In this document: in pieces, positions 1 through 11,290 of the stretch | How positions within the stretch are numbered: position 1 is the first letter of the stretch | Layout of the letters: each line of letters opens with the position of its first letter | NCBI GenBank assembly: GCA_005773635.1 | Contig: SXHN01000079.1 | Span: forward strand, 100,568-146,159 | Length of the DNA stretch: 45,592 nt | Source of the DNA: Actinomycetota bacterium | Lineage (GTDB): Bacteria; Actinomycetota; Acidimicrobiia; IMCC26256; PALSA-610 | Direction: 5' to 3' | Made by a program: the position numbers and the translations under genes | Notes under the pieces: generated by a model | What the model was told of the DNA's origin: nothing | Database searches by the model: none | Seen by the model: only the letters and a program-made list of their open reading frames with translations

Positions 1-1
1 T

Positions 2-2851
2 GACGAAGTGGATCGATTGAGCCATTTCTCGATTGCCGATCAGCGCAGCACCGAAGATATTGAGTCGACGGCACTGTTCCCTGCGCGCGAATTGCTGCCG
101 ACTGAGGAGGTTCGTGAACGAGCTCAGTCGTTGTTGCAATGGCAGCCTTGGGGGCGCGAACAATGGGAGCGGCTCAGCGAGGGTGCCATCTTCGATGGCA
201 TGGAGAGTTGGCTGCCATGGCTTTGCGATGAAGAGCATTTGCTTCCTGATTTGTTGCCCAGCGGATCGCTTGTAGTGCTCTGCGAACCTCGACGCATGCG
301 CGATCGCGCTCAAGAGCTGCTGGACGAGGAGGCGAGTTTGGCGTCGGTGTTGGCTGCTACATGGGGCGTGCCAAATGGCGAACATGAGTCGTTTCCGCGG
401 TTGTCCTTGCCGTTCGATCGGCTGTTAGAACACACCCAAGCGGGTTGGGTTCCGCTGCTGAATACTCCCGACGGTCCGGGTACTCAATCCGTGGCGGCTT
501 CACAATTTGATCCTGTGGTTGGCGATACCGAGGCGTTGGTACAACGCTTGCAACGGTTGCGCGCCGACGGTATGCGGGTGGTCGTTTGCGCAGAAGGCAC
601 GGGCAGCGCGCGCAGAATCTGCGAAGTGCTTGCCGGTGAGGGCCTCACGATCGATATTCACGAGCGCGTTTCCGATCGATCGCCATTGTTGGGCCAACCG
701 GGCGTACACGTTGTGGTTGCACCTCTTGACCGTGGTGTGGTGCTCGCCGGCTACAACCTGGTGTTGATCGCGGAAGCCGATCTTACCGGCCGCCGTCGCG
801 TGCATCGCAAACCTCGCGGCGCGCGAAAAGGTGCTGATTTCTATGAGGGAATGGCAAAAGGCGACTATGTTGTGCACCGACAGCATGGCATTGGCCGATT
901 CACCGACATGGTGGAGCGCACGATGTTTGGCTTCACACGCGACTACCTGGTTGTTGAGTTTCGTGGCAACGAACGCGTCTACGTTCCCACCGATCAAATT
1001 GGCATCATTCGGAAATACACCGGTGGTGATACGCCGCGGTTGTCGAAGATGGGTGGTGCAGATTGGGAGAAGGCTCGCGCCAAGGTCCGGAAGGCCGCGC
1101 ACGACATTGCTGCGGAACTCATCATCTTGTACCGGCGGCGCCTGGCAACTCCTGGCCATTCCTTTGGCGTCGATACTCCTTGGCAGCGTGAAATTGAAGA
1201 TGCGTTCCCCTATGAAGAGACACCTGATCAACTCAAAGCGATCGACGATGTCAAGGCCGATATGGAGCGACCAATCCCAATGGATCGACTCGTATGTGGC
1301 GACGTGGGATATGGAAAAACCGAAGTTGCGTTGCGTGCGGTATTCAAGTGTGTGCAAGAGGGCAAGCAGGCCGCGATCCTTGTGCCTACTACCTTGCTTG
1401 CTGGTCAGCACGGACAAACGTTCCGAGAGCGTTTTGCGAACTACCCGGTTCGCGTCGAAGTGCTGTCTCGCTTCTTGTCGGCCAAAGAGACGAAGCAGGT
1501 GCTTGGTGGCGTCGCGGATGGCTCCGTCGATGTGGTCATTGGTACGCATCGACTGATCTCGGGCGATGTGTCTTTCAGAGATCTCGGGTTGCTCGTTGTT
1601 GATGAGGAACAACGATTTGGTGTTCAACATAAAGAGAAAATTAAGCAGTTTCGCACCGGCGTTGACATTTTGACACTGACGGCAACGCCGATCCCGCGCA
1701 CACTAGAAATGTCAATCACCGGCATTCGAGATTTATCGTTGGTGAACACACCGCCTGAAGATCGCCAACCGATCTTGACGTACGTGAACGAATACGACGA
1801 ACGCGCGGTCGCGGAAGCAATCCGGCGGGAGTTGCTGCGTGAAGGCCAGGTGCTATTCGTACACAATCGCGTGCGCGATATTGAACACGTTGCAGAAGAT
1901 CTACGTGCGCTTGTGCCTGAAGCCCGCATCAATATTGCGCACGGACAGATGGACGAAGGCCGACTCGAACGCGCGGTGACATCGTTTTGGGATCGCGAAT
2001 ACGACGTCTTGGTCTGTACCACCATTGTGGAAAGTGGCCTTGATATGCCGACCGTTAACACGCTCGTTGTCGACCGTTCCGATCTCCTGGGTCTCTCGCA
2101 GCTGTACCAGTTGCGTGGTCGCGTCGGGCGGCGCGGCCAACGCGCATACGCCTACCTGCTGTATCCGCGTGACGCTTCCTTGAGTGAAGAGGCATACGAA
2201 CGGTTGAAAGCAATTGGCGAGTTCACCGATCTCGGTTCCGGTTTCAAACTCGCGATGCGCGACCTCGAAATCCGCGGTGCCGGCAATTTGCTCGGAGCTG
2301 AACAGAGTGGTCATATCGCAGCCGTTGGTTTCGACCTCTACATGGAAATGGTCACTGAGGCAGTGGGCGAACTCACTGGCGAAGTGCGTGAGGTGCGATC
2401 TGAGGTGACGGTTGATATTCCCGGAGATGCAAACCTTCCCCGTGAATATGTCAGCCGTGACGACGTGAGGATGGAGGCCTACCGTCGTCTGGCGGCGGTC
2501 ACTACTGATGCCGAAGTTGATGACGTTGAACACGAGTGGCTCGACCGATACGGGCCGTTGCCGGAGCCTGCGGCTGCGCTCATTACGGTGGCGAGGCTTC
2601 GGGTCGCGTGCGCGGCCCGCGGCATTCGTGAGTTGCAACTCACTAACGGACGGGTCCGTATCGAGGGGTGGGAGATGAAAAAGAGCACGGAGATCCGGCT
2701 CCAGCGCATGGCACCAAGTACGACGGTGAATAACACACCCGCGGGTCCGACGGTCGTTGTGCCGCTACGAGGGGTTACACCGGGGGCTGAAGCCAAGGCC
2801 ATCTTGGATATCTTCACTGAGATCGCGCCTCTCGATGCTGTCAAGGCGTAG
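2..2851 (+). CDS. mfd: Transcription-repair coupling factor Mfd (5' end outside window)
   Basis: Mfd is the DNA translocase that removes RNA polymerase stalled at lesions and recruits UvrA. The frame is open to the window edge; a GTG lies at position 8 but the residues around it (DEVDRLSHFSIADQRS) match the UvrB-like damage-recognition module, so the true start is upstream. Counting from that GTG: CarD-like RNA-polymerase-interacting domain from about residue 283 (KGDYVVHRQHGIGRF), Walker A GDVGYGKT at 431-438, DEEQ Walker B at 532-535, TATPIPRTL at about 558-566, a helicase C domain with a QLRGRVGR motif, and the C-terminal TRCF domain. About 950 residues of a typical ~1150 are present. It heads a co-directional block with the PPIase gene and mazG, as in many actinobacteria. 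Confidence 0.97.
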   Translation, partial: DEVDRLSHFSIADQRSTEDIESTALFPARELLPTEEVRERAQSLLQWQPWGREQWERLSEGAIFDGMESWLPWLCDEEHLLPDLLPSGSLVVLCEPRRMRDRAQELLDEEASLASVLAATWGVPNGEHESFPRLSLPFDRLLEHTQAGWVPLLNTPDGPGTQSVAASQFDPVVGDTEALVQRLQRLRADGMRVVVCAEGTGSARRICEVLAGEGLTIDIHERVSDRSPLLGQPGVHVVVAPLDRGVVLAGYNLVLIAEADLTGRRRVHRKPRGARKGADFYEGMAKGDYVVHRQHGIGRFTDMVERTMFGFTRDYLVVEFRGNERVYVPTDQIGIIRKYTGGDTPRLSKMGGADWEKARAKVRKAAHDIAAELIILYRRRLATPGHSFGVDTPWQREIEDAFPYEETPDQLKAIDDVKADMERPIPMDRLVCGDVGYGKTEVALRAVFKCVQEGKQAAILVPTTLLAGQHGQTFRERFANYPVRVEVLSRFLSAKETKQVLGGVADGSVDVVIGTHRLISGDVSFRDLGLLVVDEEQRFGVQHKEKIKQFRTGVDILTLTATPIPRTLEMSITGIRDLSLVNTPPEDRQPILTYVNEYDERAVAEAIRRELLREGQVLFVHNRVRDIEHVAEDLRALVPEARINIAHGQMDEGRLERAVTSFWDREYDVLVCTTIVESGLDMPTVNTLVVDRSDLLGLSQLYQLRGRVGRRGQRAYAYLLYPRDASLSEEAYERLKAIGEFTDLGSGFKLAMRDLEIRGAGNLLGAEQSGHIAAVGFDLYMEMVTEAVGELTGEVREVRSEVTVDIPGDANLPREYVSRDDVRMEAYRRLAAVTTDAEVDDVEHEWLDRYGPLPEPAAALITVARLRVACAARGIRELQLTNGRVRIEGWEMKKSTEIRLQRMAPSTTVNNTPAGPTVVVPLRGVTPGAEAKAILDIFTEIAPLDAVKA

Positions 2852-2947
2852 TCGCTGCACGCGCGCGTGAGAATGAAGTCCAAAACTGAACGGCAATGGG
2901 GCCACGGTCGTAAAGCTGGACCTGTCGCCGGTAGCCTGACCGGTCTC

Positions 2948-4156
2948 ATGAGCGAAAACGATATTTCCGACGACGATCAATCAAACGTGCCATTCGCAAC
3001 GCTGTCGCCCGAACCGGCACCAGCACTGCAAATGAGCGCGCGTTCGATCATCGCGACGATCCTGGTCATGACACTGGTTGTGGCCTTTGGCGCAGGGTTG
3101 TTGTGGTCGAGGCGCGACAAGACCTCGCCCGCAAGCAAAGTTTTGACGGGTTCTGGCCTCACAGCTGGTTCCATTGCGGCCGTCGTCGACGGGATGAAAA
3201 TCTCCGCGAAAGATCTCGATGCTGTGATCGCGCCCTGGACGGCCAACAAGGAGTTTGTTGCGGCGATGGCACAAGGCAACACTCCCATCGTCGATGCCAA
3301 GGGCAATGCGCTTCCTGCGTATCGAGCCGAGCGGTTAGACGCGTTAATCCAGCAATCCATTTTCGACGACGCATTCGAGAAAGCCGGACTCAAGGTTTCT
3401 GACTCCTTTGTGAATGAACTACGCAAGCAAGTGACCGGAGATCCGAGCGCAAAGGGTTTCAGCAAGGAATTCCTTGATGATTTTGTGAGTGCACGTGGTC
3501 GATTCGAGGCGTTGAGGAAGTCGCAGTCGAAGGAAATTACTGAGGAACAAATTGAGGCTGCCTACAACGCGCAGTACGGATGTGAAAGTGCCAAGAGCGT
3601 TGCGCATGTCTTGGTCAAGACCGAGGCAGAAGCGAACGCAGCTTTGCAACGTATCCAAGGTGGTGAAACCTTTGCTGCGGTTGCCCAAGCCGTTTCCATT
3701 GACCAGGGCTCGAAAGCCAAAGGCGGCGATCTTGGTTGTTTGGTTCCCGGCACTTTCGTCCCAGAGTTCGAACAAGCGGCGCTCGCGTCAGTTGTAGATA
3801 CGCCGACCAGTCCAGTGAAATCAGAATTTGGATTTCACGTGATCAAAACCACCGCATTTGTGGCGCCGCGGCTCGCCGAGGTCCGCGCGGAGATTCTTGT
3901 GCAGCTCCAGCAACAAGACACCTCAGGCAACCGAGCTCTCGGTAAGCTCATTGAGGAAGCCGAAGTCAGTATCGATCCGTTTATTGGCTCCTGGGGACCG
4001 ACTCAACGAGGCATTCCTGGGGTCATAGCAAAAGGCACACCAGCAACTCCGGGTACGCCAGGTGCGCCACCCAACGGTGTGACGCCGACAAGCGCTCCGA
4101 CTCGTCCGACGTTCCCAGAAATTCAAAACGAACGACCATCGAAGCCATCTAAGTAG
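2948..4156 (+). CDS. Membrane-anchored parvulin-type peptidyl-prolyl isomerase (SurA/PrsA-like)
   Basis: Predicted extracytoplasmic folding catalyst of 402 residues. After a ~28-residue acidic N-terminus there is one hydrophobic segment (IIATILVMTLVVAFGAGLLW) that should act as an uncleaved anchor, with no lipobox cysteine. A SurA-N-like helical region follows, then a PpiC/rotamase domain (SVAHVLVKTEAEA, GGDLGCLVPGTFVPEFEQAA, SEFGFHVIKT), and a Pro/Thr-rich tail. The ATG at 2948 is preferred over the upstream in-frame start at 2867 because the extra 27 residues are basic and unlike the family; no strong ribosome binding site distinguishes them. It lies between mfd and mazG, where mycobacteria carry another small exported protein gene nearby. 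Confidence 0.85.
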   Translation: MSENDISDDDQSNVPFATLSPEPAPALQMSARSIIATILVMTLVVAFGAGLLWSRRDKTSPASKVLTGSGLTAGSIAAVVDGMKISAKDLDAVIAPWTANKEFVAAMAQGNTPIVDAKGNALPAYRAERLDALIQQSIFDDAFEKAGLKVSDSFVNELRKQVTGDPSAKGFSKEFLDDFVSARGRFEALRKSQSKEITEEQIEAAYNAQYGCESAKSVAHVLVKTEAEANAALQRIQGGETFAAVAQAVSIDQGSKAKGGDLGCLVPGTFVPEFEQAALASVVDTPTSPVKSEFGFHVIKTTAFVAPRLAEVRAEILVQLQQQDTSGNRALGKLIEEAEVSIDPFIGSWGPTQRGIPGVIAKGTPATPGTPGAPPNGVTPTSAPTRPTFPEIQNERPSKPSK

Positions 4157-4162
4157 TTGCTG

Positions 4163-5632
4163 ATGCCCGGCCAGATCACTGTCGTCGGCCTTGGCCCAGC
4201 TGGCGCGGAGTTTGTGTTGCCTGCCGCGAGTCGCGCGATCAGTATTGCCGCGCGGCGCTTTGTGCGTACCGAGCGTCATCCTGTGGTGGATGATCTCGTC
4301 GCCGTCGGTATTGTGTTCGAGAGCTTCGATCATCTCTACGAAGCCAGCGACGATCTCGAGTTGGTGTACGAGTCGATCGTTGCCAAAGTGATGGAAGCAG
4401 CGCAGGCCGATGACGTGGTGTACGCGGTGCCAGGTAACCCCGTCGTCGCCGAACGCACCGTGGTATTGCTGCGCGAGCGAGCAAAGGATCTCGTTATCGT
4501 TCCTGGCTTGTCCTTCGCTGACCTGGCGTGGGCTCACGTTGGCGTTGATCCACTTGCGGGTGCGCGAGTTATTGACGCCCGCGATTTTGACGTGCAGATT
4601 GCTGGAAGATCCGGAGCGCTGCTGATTGCCCAAACCGATTCGGTGTTTGTGTTGTCAGATGTGAAGCTTGCGTTGTTAGACGCATTAGCAGCGGATCATG
4701 AAGTTGTGGTGTTGCAGCGCCTCGGATTGCCAAATGAGTTGGTCCAAAGAGTTCGTTTGGAAGACCTTGATCGGGTCGTGCAACCCGATCACCTTACGTC
4801 GGTATTCGTCGATACTGGGTCGGTAGAAATAGCGAGCGAATTTGCACGGCTTTGGCAGCTCACACTGCGGCTTCGCGGACCAGGGGGGTGCCCCTGGGAT
4901 GCCAAACAATCGCACCATTCTTTGGCGCGCCACACCCTTGAAGAGGCGTATGAAGTTGTCGAAGCCATTGAACGACTTCCGATTGATGCTCCCAGTGGAG
5001 ACGAAGACGTTGACTTTGATGACTATGCGAAACTTGAAGACGAACTTGGCGACCTTTTGTTTCAAGTCATGATTCATTCTGCGCTTGCGGTTGAGGCAGG
5101 TGCATTCAGTGCCGCAGATGTAGCTACGACCGTCCACGCCAAGCTTGTGCACCGTCACCCACATGTGTTCGGCGATGCGAGCGTGGCGAACGCCGACGAA
5201 GTTGTGAGCAATTGGGAAACCATTAAGAAAGCCGAAACCAATAGCGACAGTTTGGTTGACGGTCTGCCGGTCGCGTTGCCTGCGCTGCTGTATACCCCGA
5301 AGTTGTACCGAAAAATGAAAGTCGTCGGTATCGACCCTGCCGATGATGATCCGCAAGCATGGTTGGCCGCCGCGGCGGCTGGTCTTTGCTCGGTTTCGCG
5401 CGGTGCCGTCGAAGCAGCAGTTGGAGAAGTGTTGGCTGCCAGTGTCGCGGTGGCTCGTGCGCACGACGTGGATCCCGAGGCCGCGTTGCGCGGCTTCGCG
5501 TCGAGGATGCGCGACGATGTGCGTACGCTCGAAGCGCAAGCACAACGCGAAGGTTCGCAGCTCGAAGATCTGCACATTGCTGAGGTGCGACAACGATGGA
5601 GCGATCTTCGCGCTGGCGGTCACGACTGGTAG
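4163..5632 (+). CDS. mazG: MazG nucleoside triphosphate pyrophosphohydrolase with N-terminal tetrapyrrole-methylase-like domain
   Basis: MazG hydrolyses (d)NTPs, including aberrant ones, to NMP and pyrophosphate in the cytoplasm. The 489-residue protein is a two-domain fusion like B. subtilis YabN: residues ~1-220 resemble a SAM-dependent tetrapyrrole methylase (ITVVGLGPAG at the start, YAVPGNPVVAERT), and the C-terminal half is MazG with GGCPWDAKQSHHSL, the metal-binding EEAYE helix and ELGDLLFQV, then HPHVFGD and NWETIKKAE. A TTG at 4157 is also in frame; the ATG at 4163 is preferred. It follows the PPIase gene with 6 nt between stop and start. Confidence 0.93.
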   Translation: MPGQITVVGLGPAGAEFVLPAASRAISIAARRFVRTERHPVVDDLVAVGIVFESFDHLYEASDDLELVYESIVAKVMEAAQADDVVYAVPGNPVVAERTVVLLRERAKDLVIVPGLSFADLAWAHVGVDPLAGARVIDARDFDVQIAGRSGALLIAQTDSVFVLSDVKLALLDALAADHEVVVLQRLGLPNELVQRVRLEDLDRVVQPDHLTSVFVDTGSVEIASEFARLWQLTLRLRGPGGCPWDAKQSHHSLARHTLEEAYEVVEAIERLPIDAPSGDEDVDFDDYAKLEDELGDLLFQVMIHSALAVEAGAFSAADVATTVHAKLVHRHPHVFGDASVANADEVVSNWETIKKAETNSDSLVDGLPVALPALLYTPKLYRKMKVVGIDPADDDPQAWLAAAAAGLCSVSRGAVEAAVGEVLAASVAVARAHDVDPEAALRGFASRMRDDVRTLEAQAQREGSQLEDLHIAEVRQRWSDLRAGGHDW

Positions 5633-7456
<1,824 letters not shown>

Positions 7457-7526
7457 CCCGCGGACGGCCAAACTCGGTGCGACTCGCAGCGATTTTTGGT
7501 ATGGATCGCTCGTACACTGCGCAGCT

Positions 7527-7988
7527 GTGGATTCCTCCGTCGTCGATATTGGTGCTGTCACAGAGCAGCTCGGGCGCCCTCCGCTGGCTGACTTCGAAGT
7601 GGCGGTGCGTGCAGCAGACGGACATCCGGTAGTGATTCGCAATGCCCCGTTTCTGCATGACGGTACGCCGATGCCCACGCTCTACTGGCTGACCGACCGC
7701 AACCTTGTTGATGCGGTATCTCGGCTTGAATCGTCGGGAGCAGTGAAGCATTTTGCCGATCTCGTATCTGCAGATGCAGTTGCGGCGGCGCACGCTCGAT
7801 ACGCCGAAGAGCGCGCTGCGTTTATTGCACCCGGAGCCCCATTACCGCATCCGACCGGCGGAGTCGCGGGTACCGCGCGTGGCCTGAAGTGTTTGCACGC
7901 TCACTACGCATACTTTTTGGCTGGAGGCGACGACCCGGTAGGTGCGCTGGTGCATTCGGTCTTGAACAACGAACAGGAGCTCACCTAG
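7527..7988 (+). CDS. DUF501 family protein
   Basis: Conserved actinobacterial protein of unknown function, 153 residues from the GTG at 7527. Family signatures are QLGRPPLADFEVAVR, the DGTPMPTLYWLTDRNL segment and the C-terminal GGVAGTARGLKCLHAHYAYFLAGGDDPVG with invariant-looking Cys/His/His residues. The open frame continues upstream into the ftsB/divIC-like gene, but that part is low-complexity and unlike the family. The stop overlaps the ppx start by one base, and it sits between the same neighbours as Rv1025. Confidence 0.85.
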   Translation: MDSSVVDIGAVTEQLGRPPLADFEVAVRAADGHPVVIRNAPFLHDGTPMPTLYWLTDRNLVDAVSRLESSGAVKHFADLVSADAVAAAHARYAEERAAFIAPGAPLPHPTGGVAGTARGLKCLHAHYAYFLAGGDDPVGALVHSVLNNEQELT

Positions 7989-8911
7989 TGCGCGTTGCCG
8001 CTATTGACATGGGTACTAACTCGACGCGCATCTTGGTCGCAGATGTGGTCAATGGCGAATTGATCACTCTTGATCGGCGGATGACGATCACCCGCTTGGG
8101 TCAAGGTGTCGATGCGACTCGACGCCTGCATCCTGACGCGATAGCGCGCGTCGTCGACGCATTGCGTGAGTTTCGTGGAGTCGCCGATCAACACGACGTA
8201 CTCTGCATTCGCGCGGTCACCACAAGTGCGGCGCGAGACGCAACCAATGGCGGCGATCTGCTCGACGCGTGCGAAGCGGTGCTCGGGGTCCGTCCCGAAA
8301 TCATTAGCGGAGCCGAGGAGGGTTCGTTATCGTTTCGCGGTGCGACGATTGGGCTCGATGCACCAGGGCCATATCTCATCGTCGATATCGGTGGCGGGAG
8401 CACTGAGTTCGTCGCTGGCACCGACGACGTCGAGGGGGTCGTGTCGATCAATATTGGGTGCGTACGACTCACCGAGCAGTACCTGCATAGCGATCCACCG
8501 GCGCCGGAAGAACTCAGCCAGACGGTTTCTGTGATTCGCGATTATCTCGCTGATGTGGATCGCGACGTGCCGGGTGCAAGTGCAGCAGCGACGTTGGTCG
8601 GGCTCGCCGGGACCGTGTCAACTATCGCGTCCGTCGACCAAGGGCTTGCTGAGTACGACCGTGATCGGATTCATCACTATCGGATCACGCGTGAAGCCGC
8701 AGAAGAGGTGTTTCGGACATTGGCAACCGAGAGTATTGCGGATCGCGCCCACAACCCTGGCCTTGAACCGGGCCGGGTGGATGTGATCGTGGGCGGTGTC
8801 GCGGTGGCGGTTTGCGTTATGCGCCACTGGGGTTTCGAGGAAATGTTGGTCAGTGAATCCGACATTTTGGACGGTATCTGTTTGGAATTAGCTCGTTCTA
8901 ATGCTCTTTGA
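7988..8911 (+). CDS. ppx: Ppx/GppA family exopolyphosphatase
   Basis: Predicted exopolyphosphatase or guanosine pentaphosphate phosphatase, 307 residues, of the short actinobacterial type without the C-terminal HD domain. ASKHA-fold phosphate loops are visible: IDMGTNSTRILVAD at the N-terminus, ISGAEEGSLSFRGA, IVDIGGGSTEFV and LAGTVSTIASV. The GTG start at 7988 has AGGAG 8 nt upstream and shares a base with the DUF501 stop. A longer frame open from 7889 is not supported by homology. Confidence 0.93.
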   Translation: MRVAAIDMGTNSTRILVADVVNGELITLDRRMTITRLGQGVDATRRLHPDAIARVVDALREFRGVADQHDVLCIRAVTTSAARDATNGGDLLDACEAVLGVRPEIISGAEEGSLSFRGATIGLDAPGPYLIVDIGGGSTEFVAGTDDVEGVVSINIGCVRLTEQYLHSDPPAPEELSQTVSVIRDYLADVDRDVPGASAAATLVGLAGTVSTIASVDQGLAEYDRDRIHHYRITREAAEEVFRTLATESIADRAHNPGLEPGRVDVIVGGVAVAVCVMRHWGFEEMLVSESDILDGICLELARSNAL

Positions 8912-8937
8912 TCGGTCCGTTTTGTCGATCAAAAGTT

Positions 8938-9324
8938 ATGGAACTTGCTGCGTTCCTGAATGCGCTCGGTGAACTCACAATTGATGATCTTCGCGCGCTC
9001 GCGATTGATATTGACGCGATGACAGCGTCGGTCGCCGATGAAATCGACGTGACGCGCGCGTTTTTGCATATTGAAACGGTCTTGCGCAAGCAACATCAAC
9101 TTCGTGAGGCGTGTCGCGCCGGGCACGCAGCGTCCGAGGCCGTCCAACGCGTTGCCGATGCTGGTGGAGTTGAGCTTCCAGATACAACCGTCACGCGGGT
9201 TGCTCGATGGGCGGATACGGTCGCTCGTGCCATCGTGGCTGCCGAAGAGTCTGTGGTCGATTTGGAGCTGTTCACGCACGGAGCGGAGCACGTGCCCGTG
9301 CTCGCTGAACTTACGGTGCTTTAA
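8938..9324 (+). CDS. Conserved hypothetical, helical protein
   Basis: A 128-residue acidic, mostly helical protein. I do not recognise a domain. The start ATG at 8938 (MELAAFLNALGEL) is preferred over a TTG at 8908. It follows ppx by 26 nt on the same strand and its last 14 bases overlap the 3' end of the convergent orn gene. Composition is like its neighbours. Regularly spaced hydrophobic residues and charged faces (DIDAMTASVADEIDVTRAFLHIE) suggest a helix bundle. Confidence 0.65.
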   Translation: MELAAFLNALGELTIDDLRALAIDIDAMTASVADEIDVTRAFLHIETVLRKQHQLREACRAGHAASEAVQRVADAGGVELPDTTVTRVARWADTVARAIVAAEESVVDLELFTHGAEHVPVLAELTVL

Positions 9325-9871
9325 GCATCGCTTCGCGGTAGTACTTCATCTCCGCAACGGATTCACGAATATCGTCGAGGGCTCGGTGAGTTTCTTGCTT
9401 ACCTGGGCGTGATTTGTATTCGGTTGGGTACCAACGACGACAGAGTTCTTTGAACGAAGACACGTCGATGCTTCGGTAGTGCAAGTAGTCGTCGATTTCC
9501 CGCAGATACGCGGAGAGGAAACGACGATCAGTGCCGATCGAGTTGCCGCAGAGCGGCGTTGTGCCAGCCGTTGGGATGTATTGCCTGATGTACTCAAGGG
9601 TGGTGGCCCCAGCAGTCGCCAAGTCGATCGTTGATGCTGCGATTTCGAGAATCAGTCCAGATTTCGTATGCATGTTCACGACAAAGTCGTCCATCACCGA
9701 CAATGCTTCATCGCTTTGATGCACCACAATGTCGATGCCGTCATCGAGGATATCGAGATCGTTGTCCGTAACCAAGCATGCGATCTCGACAATCACATCA
9801 TGATCGGGTTCCAAGCCCGTCATTTCGAGGTCGATCCAAACGAGGCGATTGTCATTTACAGGCCGAGGCAT
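9311..9871 (-). CDS. orn: Oligoribonuclease
   Basis: DEDDh 3'-5' exonuclease that degrades 2-5 nt RNA fragments, including pGpG from c-di-GMP breakdown. The 186 residues match the usual length. Exo I is LVWIDLEMTGLEPDHDVIVEIA, Exo II includes PLCGNSIGTDRRFL, and Exo III has the catalytic His and Asp in ETHRALDDIRESV. It is divergent from the acetyltransferase gene with 35 nt between starts, so promoters must overlap there. Confidence 0.97.
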   Translation of the reverse strand: MPRPVNDNRLVWIDLEMTGLEPDHDVIVEIACLVTDNDLDILDDGIDIVVHQSDEALSVMDDFVVNMHTKSGLILEIAASTIDLATAGATTLEYIRQYIPTAGTTPLCGNSIGTDRRFLSAYLREIDDYLHYRSIDVSSFKELCRRWYPTEYKSRPGKQETHRALDDIRESVAEMKYYREAMLKAP

Positions 9872-9906
9872 CGTGTCACGTTACAAGGCCCATATCCTGT
9901 GTCTCG

Positions 9907-10524
9907 ATGGCGCGCAAGCAAGAACCAGTAGAGCTGATTGGACCTCGTGTGCTGCTGCGTCCGTTGCGGCTCGAAGATTGGGCCGCATGGCGAGAAATTC
10001 GTGAGCGCGGACGCGAATGGCTCGAATCATGGGAGCCCCGGCTCGAACCAGGAGCTGCCGACCCGGTCGTGGATCGTGAGGCGTTTCGGGTGCGTTGCAA
10101 TGCGTGGGATCGGCAACGCAATTTTGATGCTGCCTATGGATTCGGGATGTTTTTGCGCGATGGCAGGCTTGTTGGTGAAGTGAGCTTAGGCAGTGTGCAA
10201 CGTGGACCGTTTCAGACCGCATACGTGGGTTACTGGATCGACGAAGCCCACGCTGGGCATGAGTACGTGCCTGAGGGCGTTGTGCTGGCGCTGCGATATG
10301 CGTTCGACGTTTTGGCGTTGCACCGGATCGAAGCCGCAATTGTGCCCCGTAACGCCGCGAGTCGCAAAGTCGCCGAGAAACTCGACCTTCGCGAGGAGGG
10401 GACGGCCCTGCGGTTTTTGCAGATACAAGGCGTGTACGAAGACCATGTGCGATACGCGATTACGAGTGAGGAATACCGAGTCCGCGAAGCGGACTTGCAT
10501 GCGCGTTGGTTGGCTCTCGTCTAG
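9907..10524 (+). CDS. GNAT N-acetyltransferase, RimJ-like
   Basis: 205-residue acetyltransferase related to ribosomal-protein-alanine acetyltransferases. It begins with the β1 segment PRVLLRPLRLEDWAAWREIRERG, continues with VGEVSLGSVQRG and AYVGYWIDEAHAGHEYVPEGV (acetyl-CoA site region) and ends with IEAAIVPRNAASRKVAEKLDLREEG. The ATG at 9907 is chosen because the upstream frame runs into orn on the other strand. Mycobacteria have a RimJ homologue of the same kind; the substrate is not deducible here. Confidence 0.87.
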   Translation: MARKQEPVELIGPRVLLRPLRLEDWAAWREIRERGREWLESWEPRLEPGAADPVVDREAFRVRCNAWDRQRNFDAAYGFGMFLRDGRLVGEVSLGSVQRGPFQTAYVGYWIDEAHAGHEYVPEGVVLALRYAFDVLALHRIEAAIVPRNAASRKVAEKLDLREEGTALRFLQIQGVYEDHVRYAITSEEYRVREADLHARWLALV

Positions 10525-10542
10525 GAGTTTGGTGTTGCCGAG

Positions 10543-11280
10543 TTATTTGCCAAACCAACCCTGCGTGAATGACCAGGTCTGGTGGTCAAGCTCGGTTCGA
10601 ACGGCGGTGTCGAAGTTGGGTTGCCAAGCCGCCGCGCGCAGGGTGTTTTTGACCCGCAGACTGAGTGGCTTCGGGGCGTGCGCAGCACGAGCTGCGAGCT
10701 CGATGGCGCTACTGATCAACGAGTCGTGATCATGCTGGGACCACGCCAGGCCTCTCGTGACCGCCTCGTCGGCATTCAGTGGGGTGCTGAAGAGCGTGAT
10801 GGCTGCGGCCGTTTGTGGCCCGACTAACCGTTCGAGCAGCCAAAGATGGCCGCCTCCGGGATGCAGACCGATCCGCAAGAACCGTGCATCGAAGCGAGCT
10901 TTCGGCCCCACCACTCTCACGTCGCAGGCCAACGCGAGATTGAAACCCGCTCCAACCGCAGGTCCGTTGACGGCTGCGATGGTGGGCAGATCGGATCGCA
11001 AGACTCGAAGAAACCCGTCGTAAACTTTGGCCACTTGGGTGCGCTCTTCGTCGGTGCTGTCGTCACGGGCGAACGCCGCGAGCGCCGATGTGTCGGCCCC
11101 TGCGCAAAATACGGATCCCGCACCAGTGACGACGACGGCTCCAATGGTGTCATCGGTTTCGAGATCGTCAAAAGCCGTGACGATCTCATCGACGAGTGGG
11201 AGGGTCAATGCATTTTTGCGTTCGGCGTCGTCGAGGGTCAGTACTGCGACGCGGTCGTGGCGTTCAACGTGAAGTGGCAT
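10543..11280 (-). CDS. Enoyl-CoA hydratase/isomerase family protein
   Basis: Crotonase-fold enzyme of 245 residues. The ATG at 11280 starts MPLHVERHDRVAVLTLDD, typical of the family, whereas the frame upstream is an overlap with the epimerase gene. The oxyanion-hole segments are visible (GAGSVFCAGADTSAL and AVNGPAVGAGFNLALACDVRV). The usual catalytic Glu area reads ARFDARFLRIGLHPGGGHLWLL; HPGGG replaces the common P-D/E-GG pattern. It is the third gene of a minus-strand operon, 10 nt after the epimerase gene. Substrate unknown. Confidence 0.88.
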   Translation of the reverse strand: MPLHVERHDRVAVLTLDDAERKNALTLPLVDEIVTAFDDLETDDTIGAVVVTGAGSVFCAGADTSALAAFARDDSTDEERTQVAKVYDGFLRVLRSDLPTIAAVNGPAVGAGFNLALACDVRVVGPKARFDARFLRIGLHPGGGHLWLLERLVGPQTAAAITLFSTPLNADEAVTRGLAWSQHDHDSLISSAIELAARAAHAPKPLSLRVKNTLRAAAWQPNFDTAVRTELDHQTWSFTQGWFGK

Positions 11281-11290
11281 AGATGTTGAT

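Noticed and set aside
500-1630. 376-codon minus-strand open frame inside mfd
   Set aside because: Entirely antisense to well-conserved Mfd motifs, low-complexity composition and no ribosome binding site; a shadow of codon bias.
4685-5623. 312-codon minus-strand frame inside mazG
   Set aside because: Antisense to the MazG domain with no recognisable features of its own.
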